A DNA stretch of 64,000 bases from Photorhabdus luminescens subsp. luminescens. Its GTDB lineage: Bacteria; Pseudomonadota; Gammaproteobacteria; Enterobacterales; Enterobacteriaceae. Position numbers and translations under genes: made by a program. This document shows, piece by piece, positions 33,401 through 38,933 of the stretch (position 1 is its first letter; the number at the start of each line of letters is the position of its first letter). The notes under the pieces were generated by a model that was given only the letters and a program-made list of their open reading frames with translations, was not told where the DNA came from and made no database searches. The DNA lies in contig NZ_JXSK01000008.1 in NCBI RefSeq assembly GCF_001083805.1, forward strand, positions 298,970 through 362,969. The letters are read 5' to 3'.

Positions 33401-34862
33401 AATCTTCCACTGAAACATCAAACGCAAACGCGGCAAATTGCAATAGCCGATCTTGTGCAGTGACGGCATAGGTGTCATTAAAGCCCAGATAACGTTGATA
33501 AATCGCCTGATGTTCCACCATCACCCCTTTCGGCTGCCCGGTAGAACCGGAGGTGTAAATCACATAGGCCAGATGTTGCGGCGTCAACGCCGGAATCTTC
33601 GGATTGCTGTCGGGTTGATCAAGTTGGATATTCGGATCAAGTATCGTCATTCCTGCAAGCGCCTGTTCGCCCAGCGCTGCCCGGCCAGCTTCATCAACCA
33701 GTACCACTGACGGAGCACTGTCACTCAGAATATACGCCAGACGTTCCCTCGGATAAGTTGAATCCAACGGCACATAAGCCCCGCCGGCTTTCAGCACTGC
33801 CAGCAATGACACCACCATCATCGGAGAGCGTTCCACACAAATCGCTACCCGCCGGTCCGGTGTGACGCCTAGCGCAATCAATTGATGAGCCAGCCGGTTA
33901 GCACGGATATTCAGTTCCGCATAACTGAGGGTCTGTTCTTGATATTCCAATGCTGTGGCGTGCGGGGCTTGTTCTGCCTGTTGCTCGAATAATTGATGAA
34001 TACATAATGGGTCAGGATAAGGGGTTTCCGTGGCGTTCCAGGTTTCCAGTAGCAAGGTACGTTCAGCCTCAGATAACAAATCAAGCTGCCAGATAGGAAT
34101 TTCCTCTCCCTGCCTTTTTGACGCTGCCAGCATCTGTAAATGTTCACCCATGCGCAGGACCACTTCCGCGCTCAGACGATTTTTATCGTAGATCCAACGA
34201 AAACTGCCCTGCGCATTGATTTGGAGCGTCAGCAATTCGCCCTGCGCCGTCTGATCACACGGTCTATCATCCTCTATCACAGCAACGGCGATCCGCCACG
34301 GCCGGTGGATTGTCAACGCTGGAATAGCCCACAATGAAGGAACGCGCGAGAGGAGATCACGACTAAATGTGTGGTGCCGGGTCAACCGGGCCAGCTCGCC
34401 ATCCAGCCAGTTCGCTACCACATGCCAGGGCTTATCAAACTCCATCTCAACGACCATTGGCGCCACCGGCGCCAAATCTGCCGACTTATCGTTTACCCCA
34501 TCCACGCACCAACCAATTTGGAATACTGTCTGTTGGGTCAAGCGCGCAAGATAGATAACGAATGCCTGCAACAACGTTTGTAATGGCTCCTCTTCACCGC
34601 TTTTTGGCAATGGGGAGTGCCAGTCACTGATTACCCAGCTAGGTTCCGCTTGTGCTCCGGCGGTTTCAAAAGGCAATTGGAGGGGTTGCAAAGCAGCAAG
34701 ACGTTCACACCAAAATAATTCACTGGATGTAAACGTCTGGGGAATATTCTTTACATTCTGAGTCGGTGGTAAAGCGTCATTTACGTTGGTTATATTTTCT
34801 GACGTTTGAGAGAGGAGTTCAGCTTTAAAAGCACTTCCTGCTTGAGCAATGCTATCTTTCAT
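18492..34862 (-). CDS. Five-module NRPS with terminal thioesterase
   Basis: 5456-residue synthetase, complete from ATG (34860-34862, GAGGT ribosome site) to stop. Approximate layout: vestigial starter condensation region 1-280 without HHxxxDG; A1 285-790, T1 around 826; dual C/E 920 (motif DIYALSPLQDGILFHHLL, later HHLIGDH); A2 1360, T2 1898; dual C/E 1995; A3 2436, T3 2971; dual C/E 3068; A4 3515, T4 4048; dual C/E 4148; A5 4591, T5 5128; thioesterase 5190-5456 with the nucleophile motif GYSSGG near 5254. Code residues read: A2 and A4 DAFWIGATF (Val-like); A1 DVESIGGVT, A3 DVEFIGAVT and A5 DVSACGCIT, which I do not recognise. Glu at position 239 in A1 and A3 hints at a cationic residue. Predicted product: a pentapeptide X-Val-X-Val-X, the first four residues possibly D, released or cyclised by the thioesterase. 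Same size class as Photorhabdus GxpS, but different predicted residues. Confidence 0.95.
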   Translation of the reverse strand: MKDSIAQAGSAFKAELLSQTSENITNVNDALPPTQNVKNIPQTFTSSELFWCERLAALQPLQLPFETAGAQAEPSWVISDWHSPLPKSGEEEPLQTLLQAFVIYLARLTQQTVFQIGWCVDGVNDKSADLAPVAPMVVEMEFDKPWHVVANWLDGELARLTRHHTFSRDLLSRVPSLWAIPALTIHRPWRIAVAVIEDDRPCDQTAQGELLTLQINAQGSFRWIYDKNRLSAEVVLRMGEHLQMLAASKRQGEEIPIWQLDLLSEAERTLLLETWNATETPYPDPLCIHQLFEQQAEQAPHATALEYQEQTLSYAELNIRANRLAHQLIALGVTPDRRVAICVERSPMMVVSLLAVLKAGGAYVPLDSTYPRERLAYILSDSAPSVVLVDEAGRAALGEQALAGMTILDPNIQLDQPDSNPKIPALTPQHLAYVIYTSGSTGQPKGVMVEHQAIYQRYLGFNDTYAVTAQDRLLQFAAFAFDVSVEDFFSSLCNGATLVIRDDSWLASIPEFVALTRQYRITAMSLPTLFWSELAARDPGLPLSDCLRLIIIGGEAVKKSAIQDWFRQAGHRPRLLNGYGPTENTVTVTYKDVLSPEDARSIGRPAKNARIYLLDKYGELVPTGCVGEMYIGGVGVARGYLNRPALSVERFMLDTFSPVSGARMYRSGDLARYLPDGDLEFLGRNDEQVKIRGFRIELGEIETRLTEHPAVQEAAVLALDGDQGKRLVAYVAAQANERLAADLREYLSAILPDYMVPAVFVRLDTFPQTPSGKLDRRALPAPGEDDFARQIYEAPQGKAEITLAAVWRELLGIEQISRHDSFFALGGHSLLGVQMIERLRHLGLTLTARDLFQSPVLSALAQTLGQHQAVIVPPNVIVPTITALTPEMLPLIDLTQADIDRIVEQVPGGITNIQDIYALSPLQDGILFHHLLEQEGDPYLVLYPVAFANRSLLDRYLAAVQQTIDRHDILRTAFIWQGLSVPAQVVLRRARLPVTELTLDPADGPVIDQLTRRFDPAQYRLDLSQAPLLHFVIAQETDGRWFLLELQHHLIGDHETMEVMHREVQAYFAGQGESLPVPVPFRNLVAEARLGVSQAAHTRFFTDMLAAVDEPTLPFGLTGVHRDGSQKTESHRMLVPELNDRLRSQARRLGVSLAALCHLAWAQVLSRTSGQEKVVFGTVLFGRMAVGEGMGLFINTLPLRLDMDETPVRDSVREAHLRLAELLEHEHAPLALAQRCSGVDSGVPLFSALLNYRHNEQPDPLDETMAGIEFLGEQERTNYPFVLSVEDGGSTLGLTAQVVQPFDPESLCGYMQQALESLVEALEQTPEMPVRVLDILPEAERTLLLETWNATETVYPEQLCIHQLFEQQVAKTPTATALIAGDKTLCYTELNARANRLARQLIEQGVCPGDHIALLLERSIELVVAQLAILKVGAVYVPVDPSVPDERKNWLINDCSARLLLTDIQTDIPVNLAVPLFRFSDETDTSREEDCLNPDLPHSSADLAYIMYTSGSTGTPKGVLVPHRAVVRLVINNGYAEIGPDDRVAFTANPAFDASTFEVWAPLLNGGTLVVIDRATLLTPQELVQVLQANHITVLWLTIGLFNRLAAELSPVLPQIKILIFGGDIPDLHVIAQVLDNRPPQQLLQAYGPSEGTTFTTMYPIVALAQGVTRIPIGRPIANARIYLLDAYGLPVPLGAIGEIYVGGDGVACGYLNRPDQTAERFLIDPFSDQPDACMYRTGDLARYLPDGNLEFLGRNDQQVKIRGFRIEPGEIETRLVEHPAVREAAVLTLGDGPDKRLVAYVAAEAHEGLATSLRDHLSAILPDYMVPTAFVRLDGFPLTPNGKLDRRALPAPDNEALARQVYAAPQGETEMALAVIWRELLGIEQVSRYDSFFALGGHSLLAVRMVERLRHLGLTLAVRDLFQSPVLFELAQTLGQQPVMVAPPNVITSATTKITPEMLPLIDLTQAEIDHIVGQAPGGIANIQDIYALSPLQDGILFHHLLANEGDPYLVISQMAFADRSLLDRYLAAVQQVIDRHDILRTAFIWQTLSAPVQVVWRQASLSVTELTLNPADGPVRDQLVQRFNPRHYRLDLDQAPLLRFVAAQENDGRWLLLELQHHLIGDHTAMKVMNREVQAFLAGQGNSLPDPVPFRNLVAQARLGGDQEEHTRFFTEMLAEVDEPTLPFGLTDVHRDGSQEIECHRLLTASLNDHLRSQARRLGVSLAALCHLAWAQVLSCTSGQEKVVFGTVLFGRMAAGEGADSGMGLFINTLPLRLDINDTPLRDSVQAVHARLAGLLEHEHASLALAQRCSGVASGTPLFSALMNYRHNDQSDPLDETMEGIEFLGEQESTNYPFGMSVEDDGSTLGLIAHVAQPFDPESLCNYMQQALESLVEALDQAPEMPVRALNILPETERRLLLETWNATETPYPEALCIHQLFEQQVEKTPDAMALVYQEQTLSYAELNARANRLAHQLIAFGVTPEQRVAICVARSPAMVAALLAVLKAGGAYVPLDSTYPAERLTYILNDTAPSVVLADATGQAALGDEALAGLTVFDPNSQPDQPDSNPQILALTPQHLAYVIYTSGSTGQPKGVMVEHQAVYQRHLGVNEHYAVTAQDRVLQFAAFAFDVSVEECFSTLCNGAALVIRDDSWLASMPEFIALARQNRITVMFLPTLFWSELAARDNGLPLPECLRLIIIGSEAVKKNAIQNWFRQEGHRPQLLNAYGPTENTVTATCKEILSPKDDRSVGWPIRNTRVYLLDRHGQPVPLGCIGEMYIGGVGVARGYLNRLTLSEERFIPDHFSPVSDARMYRTGDLARYLPNGELEFLGRNDQQVKIRGFRVELGEIEARLAEHPAVQEAAVLALDDELGKRLVAYVAAEAHEGLTADLREHLSAVLPDYMVPAAFVRLDSFPQTPNGKLDRRALPVPGEAAFARQVYEAPQGKIETMLAAVWCELLNVEQISRHDSFFALGGHSLLAVRMIERLRRIGLGVSVQTLFQYPTLRVLAQSLVQHDEIQVPDNRITPDTTALTPAMLPLIDLTQADIDHIVEQVPGGVANIQDIYALSPLQDGILFHHLLEKEGDPYLLISQMVFADRALLDRYLAAIQRIIERHDILRTAFIWQGLSMPAQVVWRQAPLSVTELTLNPADGPVSDQLTQRFDSRHHRLDLSQAPLLRFVIAQETDGRWFLLELHHHLIGDHETMEVMHREVQAYLMGQEESLPAPVPFRNLVAQAQLGVSQEEHTRFFTEMLAEVDESTLPFGLTEVHRDGSQVTESHRMLVPELNDRLRSQARRLGVSLAALCHLAWAQVLSCTSGQQSIVFGTVLFGRMQAGDGVDNGMGLFINTLPLRLDIDDTPVRDSVQTAHTRLAGLLAHEHASLALAQRCSGVASGTPLFSALLNYRHNALSAMSDELISGIEFLDAQERTNYPFVLSVEDFGDALGLTAQVVQPFDPESLCGYMQQALESLVEALEQTPETPIRALNILPETERMLLLETWNATETAYPDALCIHQLFEQQVEKTPEATALIAGDKTLSYTELNTCANRLAHQLIEQGICPDDHVAILLERSMELVVAQLAILKAGAVYVPVDPSMPDERKHWLISDCSARLLLTDARTDIPANLTIPLLRLSDEKNANREQDRANPDLPRSSTELAYIMYTSGSTGTPKGVLVQHRAMVRLVINNGYADIGPEDRVAFTANPAFDASTFEVWAPLLNGGALVVIDRATLLTPQELVLTLQDHRITVLWLTIGLFNRLAAELSPILPQIKILIFGGDIPDLQVIAQVLDNRPPQQLLQAYGPSEGTTFTTMYPIEALPQGVTRIPIGRPIANTRVYLLDAYGQPVPPGVIGEIYVGGDGVAQGYLNRPELTAERFLVDPFSDDPEAHMYRTGDLARYLPDGNLEFLGRNDQQVKIRGFRIEPGEIEARLVEHPTVREAAVLALGDGAEKRLVAYVVAAENDDLVNNLRAHLSKILPDYMVPSAFVRLDAFPLTSNGKLDRRALPAPDSEAVARQVFVAPQGETEITLAAIWRELLGVEQVSRYDSFFALGGHSLLAVRMIERLRHLGLTLAARDLFQSPVLSDLAQTLGQHQAVIVPANVITPKTTALTTEMLPLIDLTQTDIDRIVGQVPGGVVNIQDIYALSPLQDGILFHHLLANKGDPYLLTGQMVFTERTLLDRYLAAVQQVINRHDILRTAFIWQGLSVPAQVVWRQASLSVTELTLNPADGPVSGQLTERFDPRLHRLDLSEAPLLRFVAAQETDGRWMVLQLLHHLIGDHTTLDVMNREVQAYLDGQEENLPAPTPFRNLVAQARLGVSQEAHIRFFTDMLAGVDEPTLPFGLTEVHRDGSQVTESQRMLAPELNNRLRGQARRLGVSLAALCHLAWAQVLSRTSGQEQVVFGTVIFGRMAVGKGVDSGMGLFINTLPLRLDMDDTPVRDSVRAVHSRLAGLLEHEHASLALAQRCSGVQDGIPLFSALLNYRHNDQPDPLDETMDGIEFLGAQEFTNYPFALSVEDFGSALGLTAQVIQPFESERVCGYMQQALESLVEALEQTPETPVRTLNILPETECTLLLNTWNATETSYLNPLCIHQLFEQQVEQTPDAIALVYEEQILSYAELNARANRLAHQLIALGALPEQRVAICVARSPAMIVGLLAVLKAGAAYVPLDPDYPGERLTHILADVSPVILLADTVGRTALGENVFTGLAVLDPNTLPDQPDSNPQIPELTSRHLAYVIYTSGSTGTPKGVMVEHRQLVSQITSLNMKWSLSASDRILQFCNPSFDVCASEIFCAITLGAQLVLRTNQWLLSAQEFWRLCESYQITYIAIPAQFWRIISNINKGDIYQGLRIICIGGEAIPDHELQRWLSAHGEYPVLANCYGPTEATITTTTSCLNEGIGQANIIGRPLPNTRVYLLDIQGQPVPLGAVGELYIGGVGVARGYLNRAELTAEYFLTDPFSDNPNARMYRTGDLVRYLPDGNLEFLGRNDHQVKVRGFRVEPGEIEARLVEHPAVSKSVVLALGEGQDKRLVAYVVAQADEKLANNLRTHLSAILPDYMVPSAFVRLDAFPLTPNGKLDRHALPEPDSEAFVRQAYEAPQGETETVLAAIWGELLGIEQVSRYDNFFALGGHSLLAMRMMNLAAGRGLIFTLNAVFQFPVLSELASKITSDLLSQPQNSAISVRPDGTGLPLFFVPSGMGDYSYVFGLANHMQSGYPIYALPWPSISEKPMSTMEEQAARMITLMKAVQPSGPYRINGYSSGGILAYAIAQRLLSTGESVNFLGLIDTSAPHYFGKDAMQPKHHFFTELARQSGEECLEEVAALYRRIDELNLVQFIEAAQKLALYPASLHADVIAKRWEQIARYSQIVADYEPSALAITLHQFYAVEPSPAISFVEDETPDALNIDPSLGWAQIITDTSLKLIAIPGNHFSLLEDDENKTALAQILNRKLAINYDEETS

Positions 34863-35000
34863 TTACTACCTCAACGAATCTGTTAGAAATTTGAAAACTG
34901 TCATTTCTGACAACCATCACCCATATTTCTTTCTCACTTCTTGCCCCCAAGAAATAAAAACGGACACATCTGATATCAATTCAAGATATTCAGATACGGG
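34863..35000 (-). promoter_or_regulatory. 5' leader/promoter region of the thioesterase NRPS
   Basis: Near-duplicate of the leader at 17423-17560: same GAGGTA ribosome site, same TTTCAAATTTCTAACAGAT block, and the same palindrome TTCTTG-CCCC-CAAGAA at 34938-34953. A related TGTCA-GAAA-TGACA inverted repeat lies between palindrome and start. Shared regulation is inferred from the duplication. Confidence 0.55.
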
Positions 35001-35757
35001 ATGTTATAGTCCGGTTAACAACAACCAATTAACAATTTCTTGACATTAATTTTCCTGACAACGAAATAAATAATTTATTTTATGATCCGGAATAAGATAT
35101 TCCATTTTTGTTCCTGTTTTTTTAGATAAGTTCGATTAATTGACTACAATTTTAATTGGCTAATATTGAATTCCATCATTTAAAATGGAACCGTTAACTG
35201 CATTTATTTATGCATAAATACCAAATTACCACTGTGTTTTATCTATTTCCTATTAATATCTAATTGAAATGATTTCAAAAACAAACAGGAAATTTATAAA
35301 GATAAAATGAATAAATTAACCCTCAATTATAAAAAAAGTTTACTTTGATAATTACTTATAAAACAAATTCTTTGTCTTAATAATTAACCAATATCTCAAT
35401 TACAAATGTAACTTATTCAACATTTACAAACCACCTTATATATTCAATTTTTTGAAAATATAAGACTGGGTTAAAAATAATTCATAACACACTATTTTTC
35501 AACAAATAAATAATATCCTTAATGTAAATGCCGTAAACGAACCAATACAAATTCAAATTAAATTCATTATATTGTTTTATAATAAAAATATTATAAAACC
35601 GATATAAATGTGATTATATTTAATACCAATGAGAAACAATTTAAAATTAGAAATGACTTTATTACACACTATATAATAATAAACATTATTTTTATAAAAC
35701 AATAAGATATGTAATGAATCATTAATTGCAAGACAATATTCCCCAAGTAAATCGCTC
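35001..35757. other. AT-rich intergenic region without recognisable genes
   Basis: About 750 bp of very AT-rich sequence with no supported open reading frame, no RNA gene and no clear terminator. It separates the live NRPS promoter from the collapsed NRPS copy and may hold upstream regulatory sequence. Confidence 0.55.
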
Positions 35758-35884
35758 TATACCCTATGGATTTCAAGATGCATCGCGACGGCAAGGGAGT
35801 GAATCCCCGGGAGCATAACAAACTATGTGACTGGGGTGAGCGAGTGTAGCCAACAAAGAGGCAACTTGAAAGATAACGGGTATA
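35758..35884. repeat. ERIC element (enterobacterial repetitive intergenic consensus)
   Basis: A 127-bp unit bounded by TATACCC and GGGTATA with the internal ERIC hallmarks GTGAATCCCC and GTGACTGGGGTGAGCG. The length equals the canonical ERIC length. It sits directly at the 3' end of the NRPS remnant, so open frames that read through its left end are artefacts. Confidence 0.92.
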
Positions 35885-36349
35885 TACCACCTCCCCTTCA
35901 TAACTGATTACCAATGCCATATCCAAAGCCTGAACTAAAACAATTTTATTTTCATCATTTTCCAATAAACTAAAGTGATCACCCGGAATAGCAATTAGCT
36001 TAAGCGAAGTATCAGATATTATCTGTGCCCAGACTAGCGACGGAGAGATATTTAAAGGCTCTGACTTTTCATCCGTCACAAAAGAAATAGACGGGTAAGG
36101 TTCCATCTCATAAAACTGATGCAACATTACCGCTAATGTCGGTGGCTCATAATCTCTGACGATTTGCTCATAATTCTCTATCTGTTCCCAATTTTTGCGA
36201 TCACATCAACACGCAAATTTGCCGGGGATATAACACCAATTTCTGTGCCTTGAGAGGGTTGCAAAGCATTCACACCAGAATAAATCACTGGAGGTAAACG
36301 TCCAGAGAATATTCTTTACGTTCTGAGTTGATGGCAAAGGGTCATTTAC
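35885..36349 (-). pseudogene. Collapsed third NRPS: starter fragment fused to thioesterase tail
   Basis: Minus-strand remnant of a paralogue of the 18492-34862 NRPS. The 5' part (to about 36250) matches its starter region (LPSTQNVKNILWTFTSSDLF versus LPPTQNVKNIPQTFTSSELF). It then jumps directly to the thioesterase tail (QKLVLYP, frameshift and stop, NWEQIENYEQIVRDYE, then HQFYEMEPYPSISF and the HFSLL end). The implied internal deletion is about 5270 codons. The very beginning also lost about 27 codons between two GTAAATGA direct repeats, as judged against the live gene. It cannot make a functional enzyme. Confidence 0.88.
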
Positions 36350-36500
36350 GACCTCAGCTAATTTGTTAGAAATTTGAAAACGATTATTCCTGACAGCCAT
36401 CAACAACATTTATCTTTTAACTTATTTACCCTACTGAAAAAATAAAAACGTATATATCTGATATCAATTCAATATATTCATATACTAAATAGCATAGCCA
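36350..36500 (-). repeat. Decayed third copy of the NRPS leader
   Basis: Shares TTTCAAATTTCTAACA, the TTTTTATTTT stretch and the GATATCAATTCAATATATT stretch with the leaders at 17423-17560 and 34863-35000, in the same order. The TTCTTG-N4-CAAGAA palindrome of the two live copies is not preserved here. Confidence 0.75.
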
Positions 36501-36818
36501 GATTAATAACGACCAATTAGCAACGACAAATTAACATTTTTTTGACATTAATTTTCCCACAATGAAATAAATAATTCATCTTATGATCCAAAATGAGATA
36601 TTTTATTTTCATTCCCGTGTTTATGATAATATTGATTAATTAACTTAAAGTTTTATTAATTTTAACTTGCACCCACCCATAGAAATAACATATAGTCCAA
36701 TTAAAGCCTGCGCTCTTAATACAGATTATTATTAATTGACTCTGCAAGACATAATTTTGCGGAGAGATTTTTTTTATGCCAACAACGTGAGAACGGTATC
36801 ACGTGAGGGAAAATTACA

Positions 36819-38933
36819 ATGAATAGGGAAAATATATCTGCCGATGCATTGCCATCCGCTCTCGGCTGTTGCCGATTATTGTTGCAATTAGCTAAAGGTG
36901 AAGCTCAGGAACCACAACCTTTGCTTTCCCACAGCAAACTGAAACCTGCAATAAAAGAATATGGCGAGGCACATGATGTTAATCTGACATTATGCCATTT
37001 AAAATTCCTCAAGCTGACTCCCAAGCTACTGCCTCTGGCCTTTCGCGACAAGCAGGGAGGATTTGTCGTATTAGCACGCCTTTCCGACGATCAGGCCCTG
37101 ATCCAATCTCCTTATGCCGTTTCACCCGAAATGCTTCCCATCAATGAGTTAGAAGCCAGATGGAGCGGGGAGGTGATCCAGTTACGAGAAGCTTCCCTCA
37201 GGTTCGATGTCTCTTGGTTTATACCCGCGTTTATCCACCATCGCCGCCTCCTCGGCGAGGTGCTGCTTTTTTCCCTGATGCTCCAGCTACTTGCTCTGGT
37301 CACCCCGCTGTTTTTCCAAGTAGTGATGGACAAGGTATTGGTGCACAAAGCGTTGTCCACTCTGGACGTACTGGTGATAGTGCTAGTGGTGGTTGGGCTG
37401 TTCGAGGTGGTGCTCCGAGGGCTGCGCGAATATCTTTTTGCCCACACAGCCAACCGTATCGATATCACCCTAGGAATCAAGCTATTCCGGCACCTACTCG
37501 GCCTGCCCCTGCTCTACTTCAAACACCGTCAGGTGGGCGCTATCATCACCCGGGTGCAGGAACTCGACAACATTCGCGACTTCCTGACCGGCTCCATGCT
37601 AACCCTGTGCGTGGACCTAGTCTCCGCCTTTGTCTTCTTCGGGGTAATGGCCTGGCTGTCGCCGACCCTAACCTGTGTGGTACTGGCGGTATTGCCACTC
37701 TATTTCCTGCTAGCCTGGCTGAGCTCCAAACCGCTGCAACAACGTATCGAACAACAGTTCCAGACGGCTGCCCTCAATACCTCATTCCTGAACGAGTCCG
37801 TCAGCGGCGCTGAAACCATCAAGAGCCTGGCGGTAGAACCTAGGATGCAACGACGCTGGGAATCCCAGACCGCAAACATGGTCGAAGCCGGTTTCCGCAC
37901 TCAAACCCTCAATAGCTTCATCAGCCACGGGGTTATGTTGCTACAGAAGACGACCGGTGTCGGGATCATCTGGCTAGGCGCCAACATGGTGATCTCTCTG
38001 GAACTCACCATCGGCCAACTGATCGCTTTCAATATGATGGCGTCCCACGTCAACCAACCCATCGCCAAGCTAATCGACCTGTGGCAACAGTTTATCCAAA
38101 CCCGGGTCGCCGTCGATAAGCTAGGCGACATACTCAACCTGCCTGTCGAGCAGGAACAGGGGAGTATCCGTCCTCAGCAACCACTCTCCGGCGATCTGCA
38201 AATACGCAACCTGGTGTTCCGCTACCAGCCCCATCAAGCCCCAGTGTTGCAGGGAGTCACCCTGCATATCAGGCCCAACGAGAACTTAGGCATAGTCGGT
38301 CCCTCCGGTTCAGGTAAGAGTACACTGACCCGCTTGTTACAGAAGCTCTACGCTCCAGACGAAGGAGAGATCTTGATCGACGGCATTCCCCTGCATCGGC
38401 TGGACCCCAGTTACCTGCGCAGCCAGATCGGGGTGGTACTACAGGAAAACTACCTGTTCAACCGTAGCGTGCGCCACAACATAGCGCTCAAAGCTCCCTC
38501 TGCCTCGCTGGAGAAGGTGATGGCCGTCGCTAAGCTGGCGGGCGCTCATGACTTTATCCTGCAACTACCCTTGGGTTATGACACAGTGCTGGCCGAAGCC
38601 GGCAGCTCTCTATCGGGAGGACAACGCCAGCGCATTGCCATTGCCCGCGCACTGATGGCCGACCCCAGGATCTTGATCTTCGACGAGGCGACCAGTGCCC
38701 TTGATGACGAATCCCAGGCGCTGATCCAAGCCAACATGGCCGAGATCGCTCAGGGGCGCACCGTCATCACCATTGCCCACCGCCTATCCACGGTACGTCA
38801 CTGCGACCGCATCATTACTCTGGAGCAAGGCCTTATCACCGAATCGGGCAACCATCGCCAATTGCTGGCTAAAGGCGGCTGCTACGCCAGGCTATGGCAG
38901 ATACAGCAAGAATTACGCAAGGAGGCGGAGTAA
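36819..38933 (+). CDS. rtxB: Type I secretion ABC transporter (RtxB/HlyB type)
   Basis: 704-residue inner-membrane ABC exporter subunit. Residues 1-130 look like a C39-peptidase-like domain that has lost recognisable catalytic spacing, as in RTX transporters where it only docks substrate. Six-helix transmembrane domain about 150-430. Nucleotide-binding domain with Walker A GPSGSGKST near 494, signature LSGGQRQR near 597 and Walker B ILIFDEATSALD near 617. First gene of a four-gene operon; its stop overlaps the next start (TAATG at 38931). With the membrane fusion protein and a second ABC protein downstream, the layout is that of MARTX toxin exporters, which use a heterodimeric ATPase. Codon use and base composition differ visibly from the AT-rich flanks, suggesting acquisition. 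Confidence 0.92.
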   Translation: MNRENISADALPSALGCCRLLLQLAKGEAQEPQPLLSHSKLKPAIKEYGEAHDVNLTLCHLKFLKLTPKLLPLAFRDKQGGFVVLARLSDDQALIQSPYAVSPEMLPINELEARWSGEVIQLREASLRFDVSWFIPAFIHHRRLLGEVLLFSLMLQLLALVTPLFFQVVMDKVLVHKALSTLDVLVIVLVVVGLFEVVLRGLREYLFAHTANRIDITLGIKLFRHLLGLPLLYFKHRQVGAIITRVQELDNIRDFLTGSMLTLCVDLVSAFVFFGVMAWLSPTLTCVVLAVLPLYFLLAWLSSKPLQQRIEQQFQTAALNTSFLNESVSGAETIKSLAVEPRMQRRWESQTANMVEAGFRTQTLNSFISHGVMLLQKTTGVGIIWLGANMVISLELTIGQLIAFNMMASHVNQPIAKLIDLWQQFIQTRVAVDKLGDILNLPVEQEQGSIRPQQPLSGDLQIRNLVFRYQPHQAPVLQGVTLHIRPNENLGIVGPSGSGKSTLTRLLQKLYAPDEGEILIDGIPLHRLDPSYLRSQIGVVLQENYLFNRSVRHNIALKAPSASLEKVMAVAKLAGAHDFILQLPLGYDTVLAEAGSSLSGGQRQRIAIARALMADPRILIFDEATSALDDESQALIQANMAEIAQGRTVITIAHRLSTVRHCDRIITLEQGLITESGNHRQLLAKGGCYARLWQIQQELRKEAE

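Noticed and set aside
35669..35760. Extension of the thioesterase-like frame to 152 residues
   Set aside because: The C-terminal part is ERIC sequence and downstream noise read through by chance, not protein-coding sequence.
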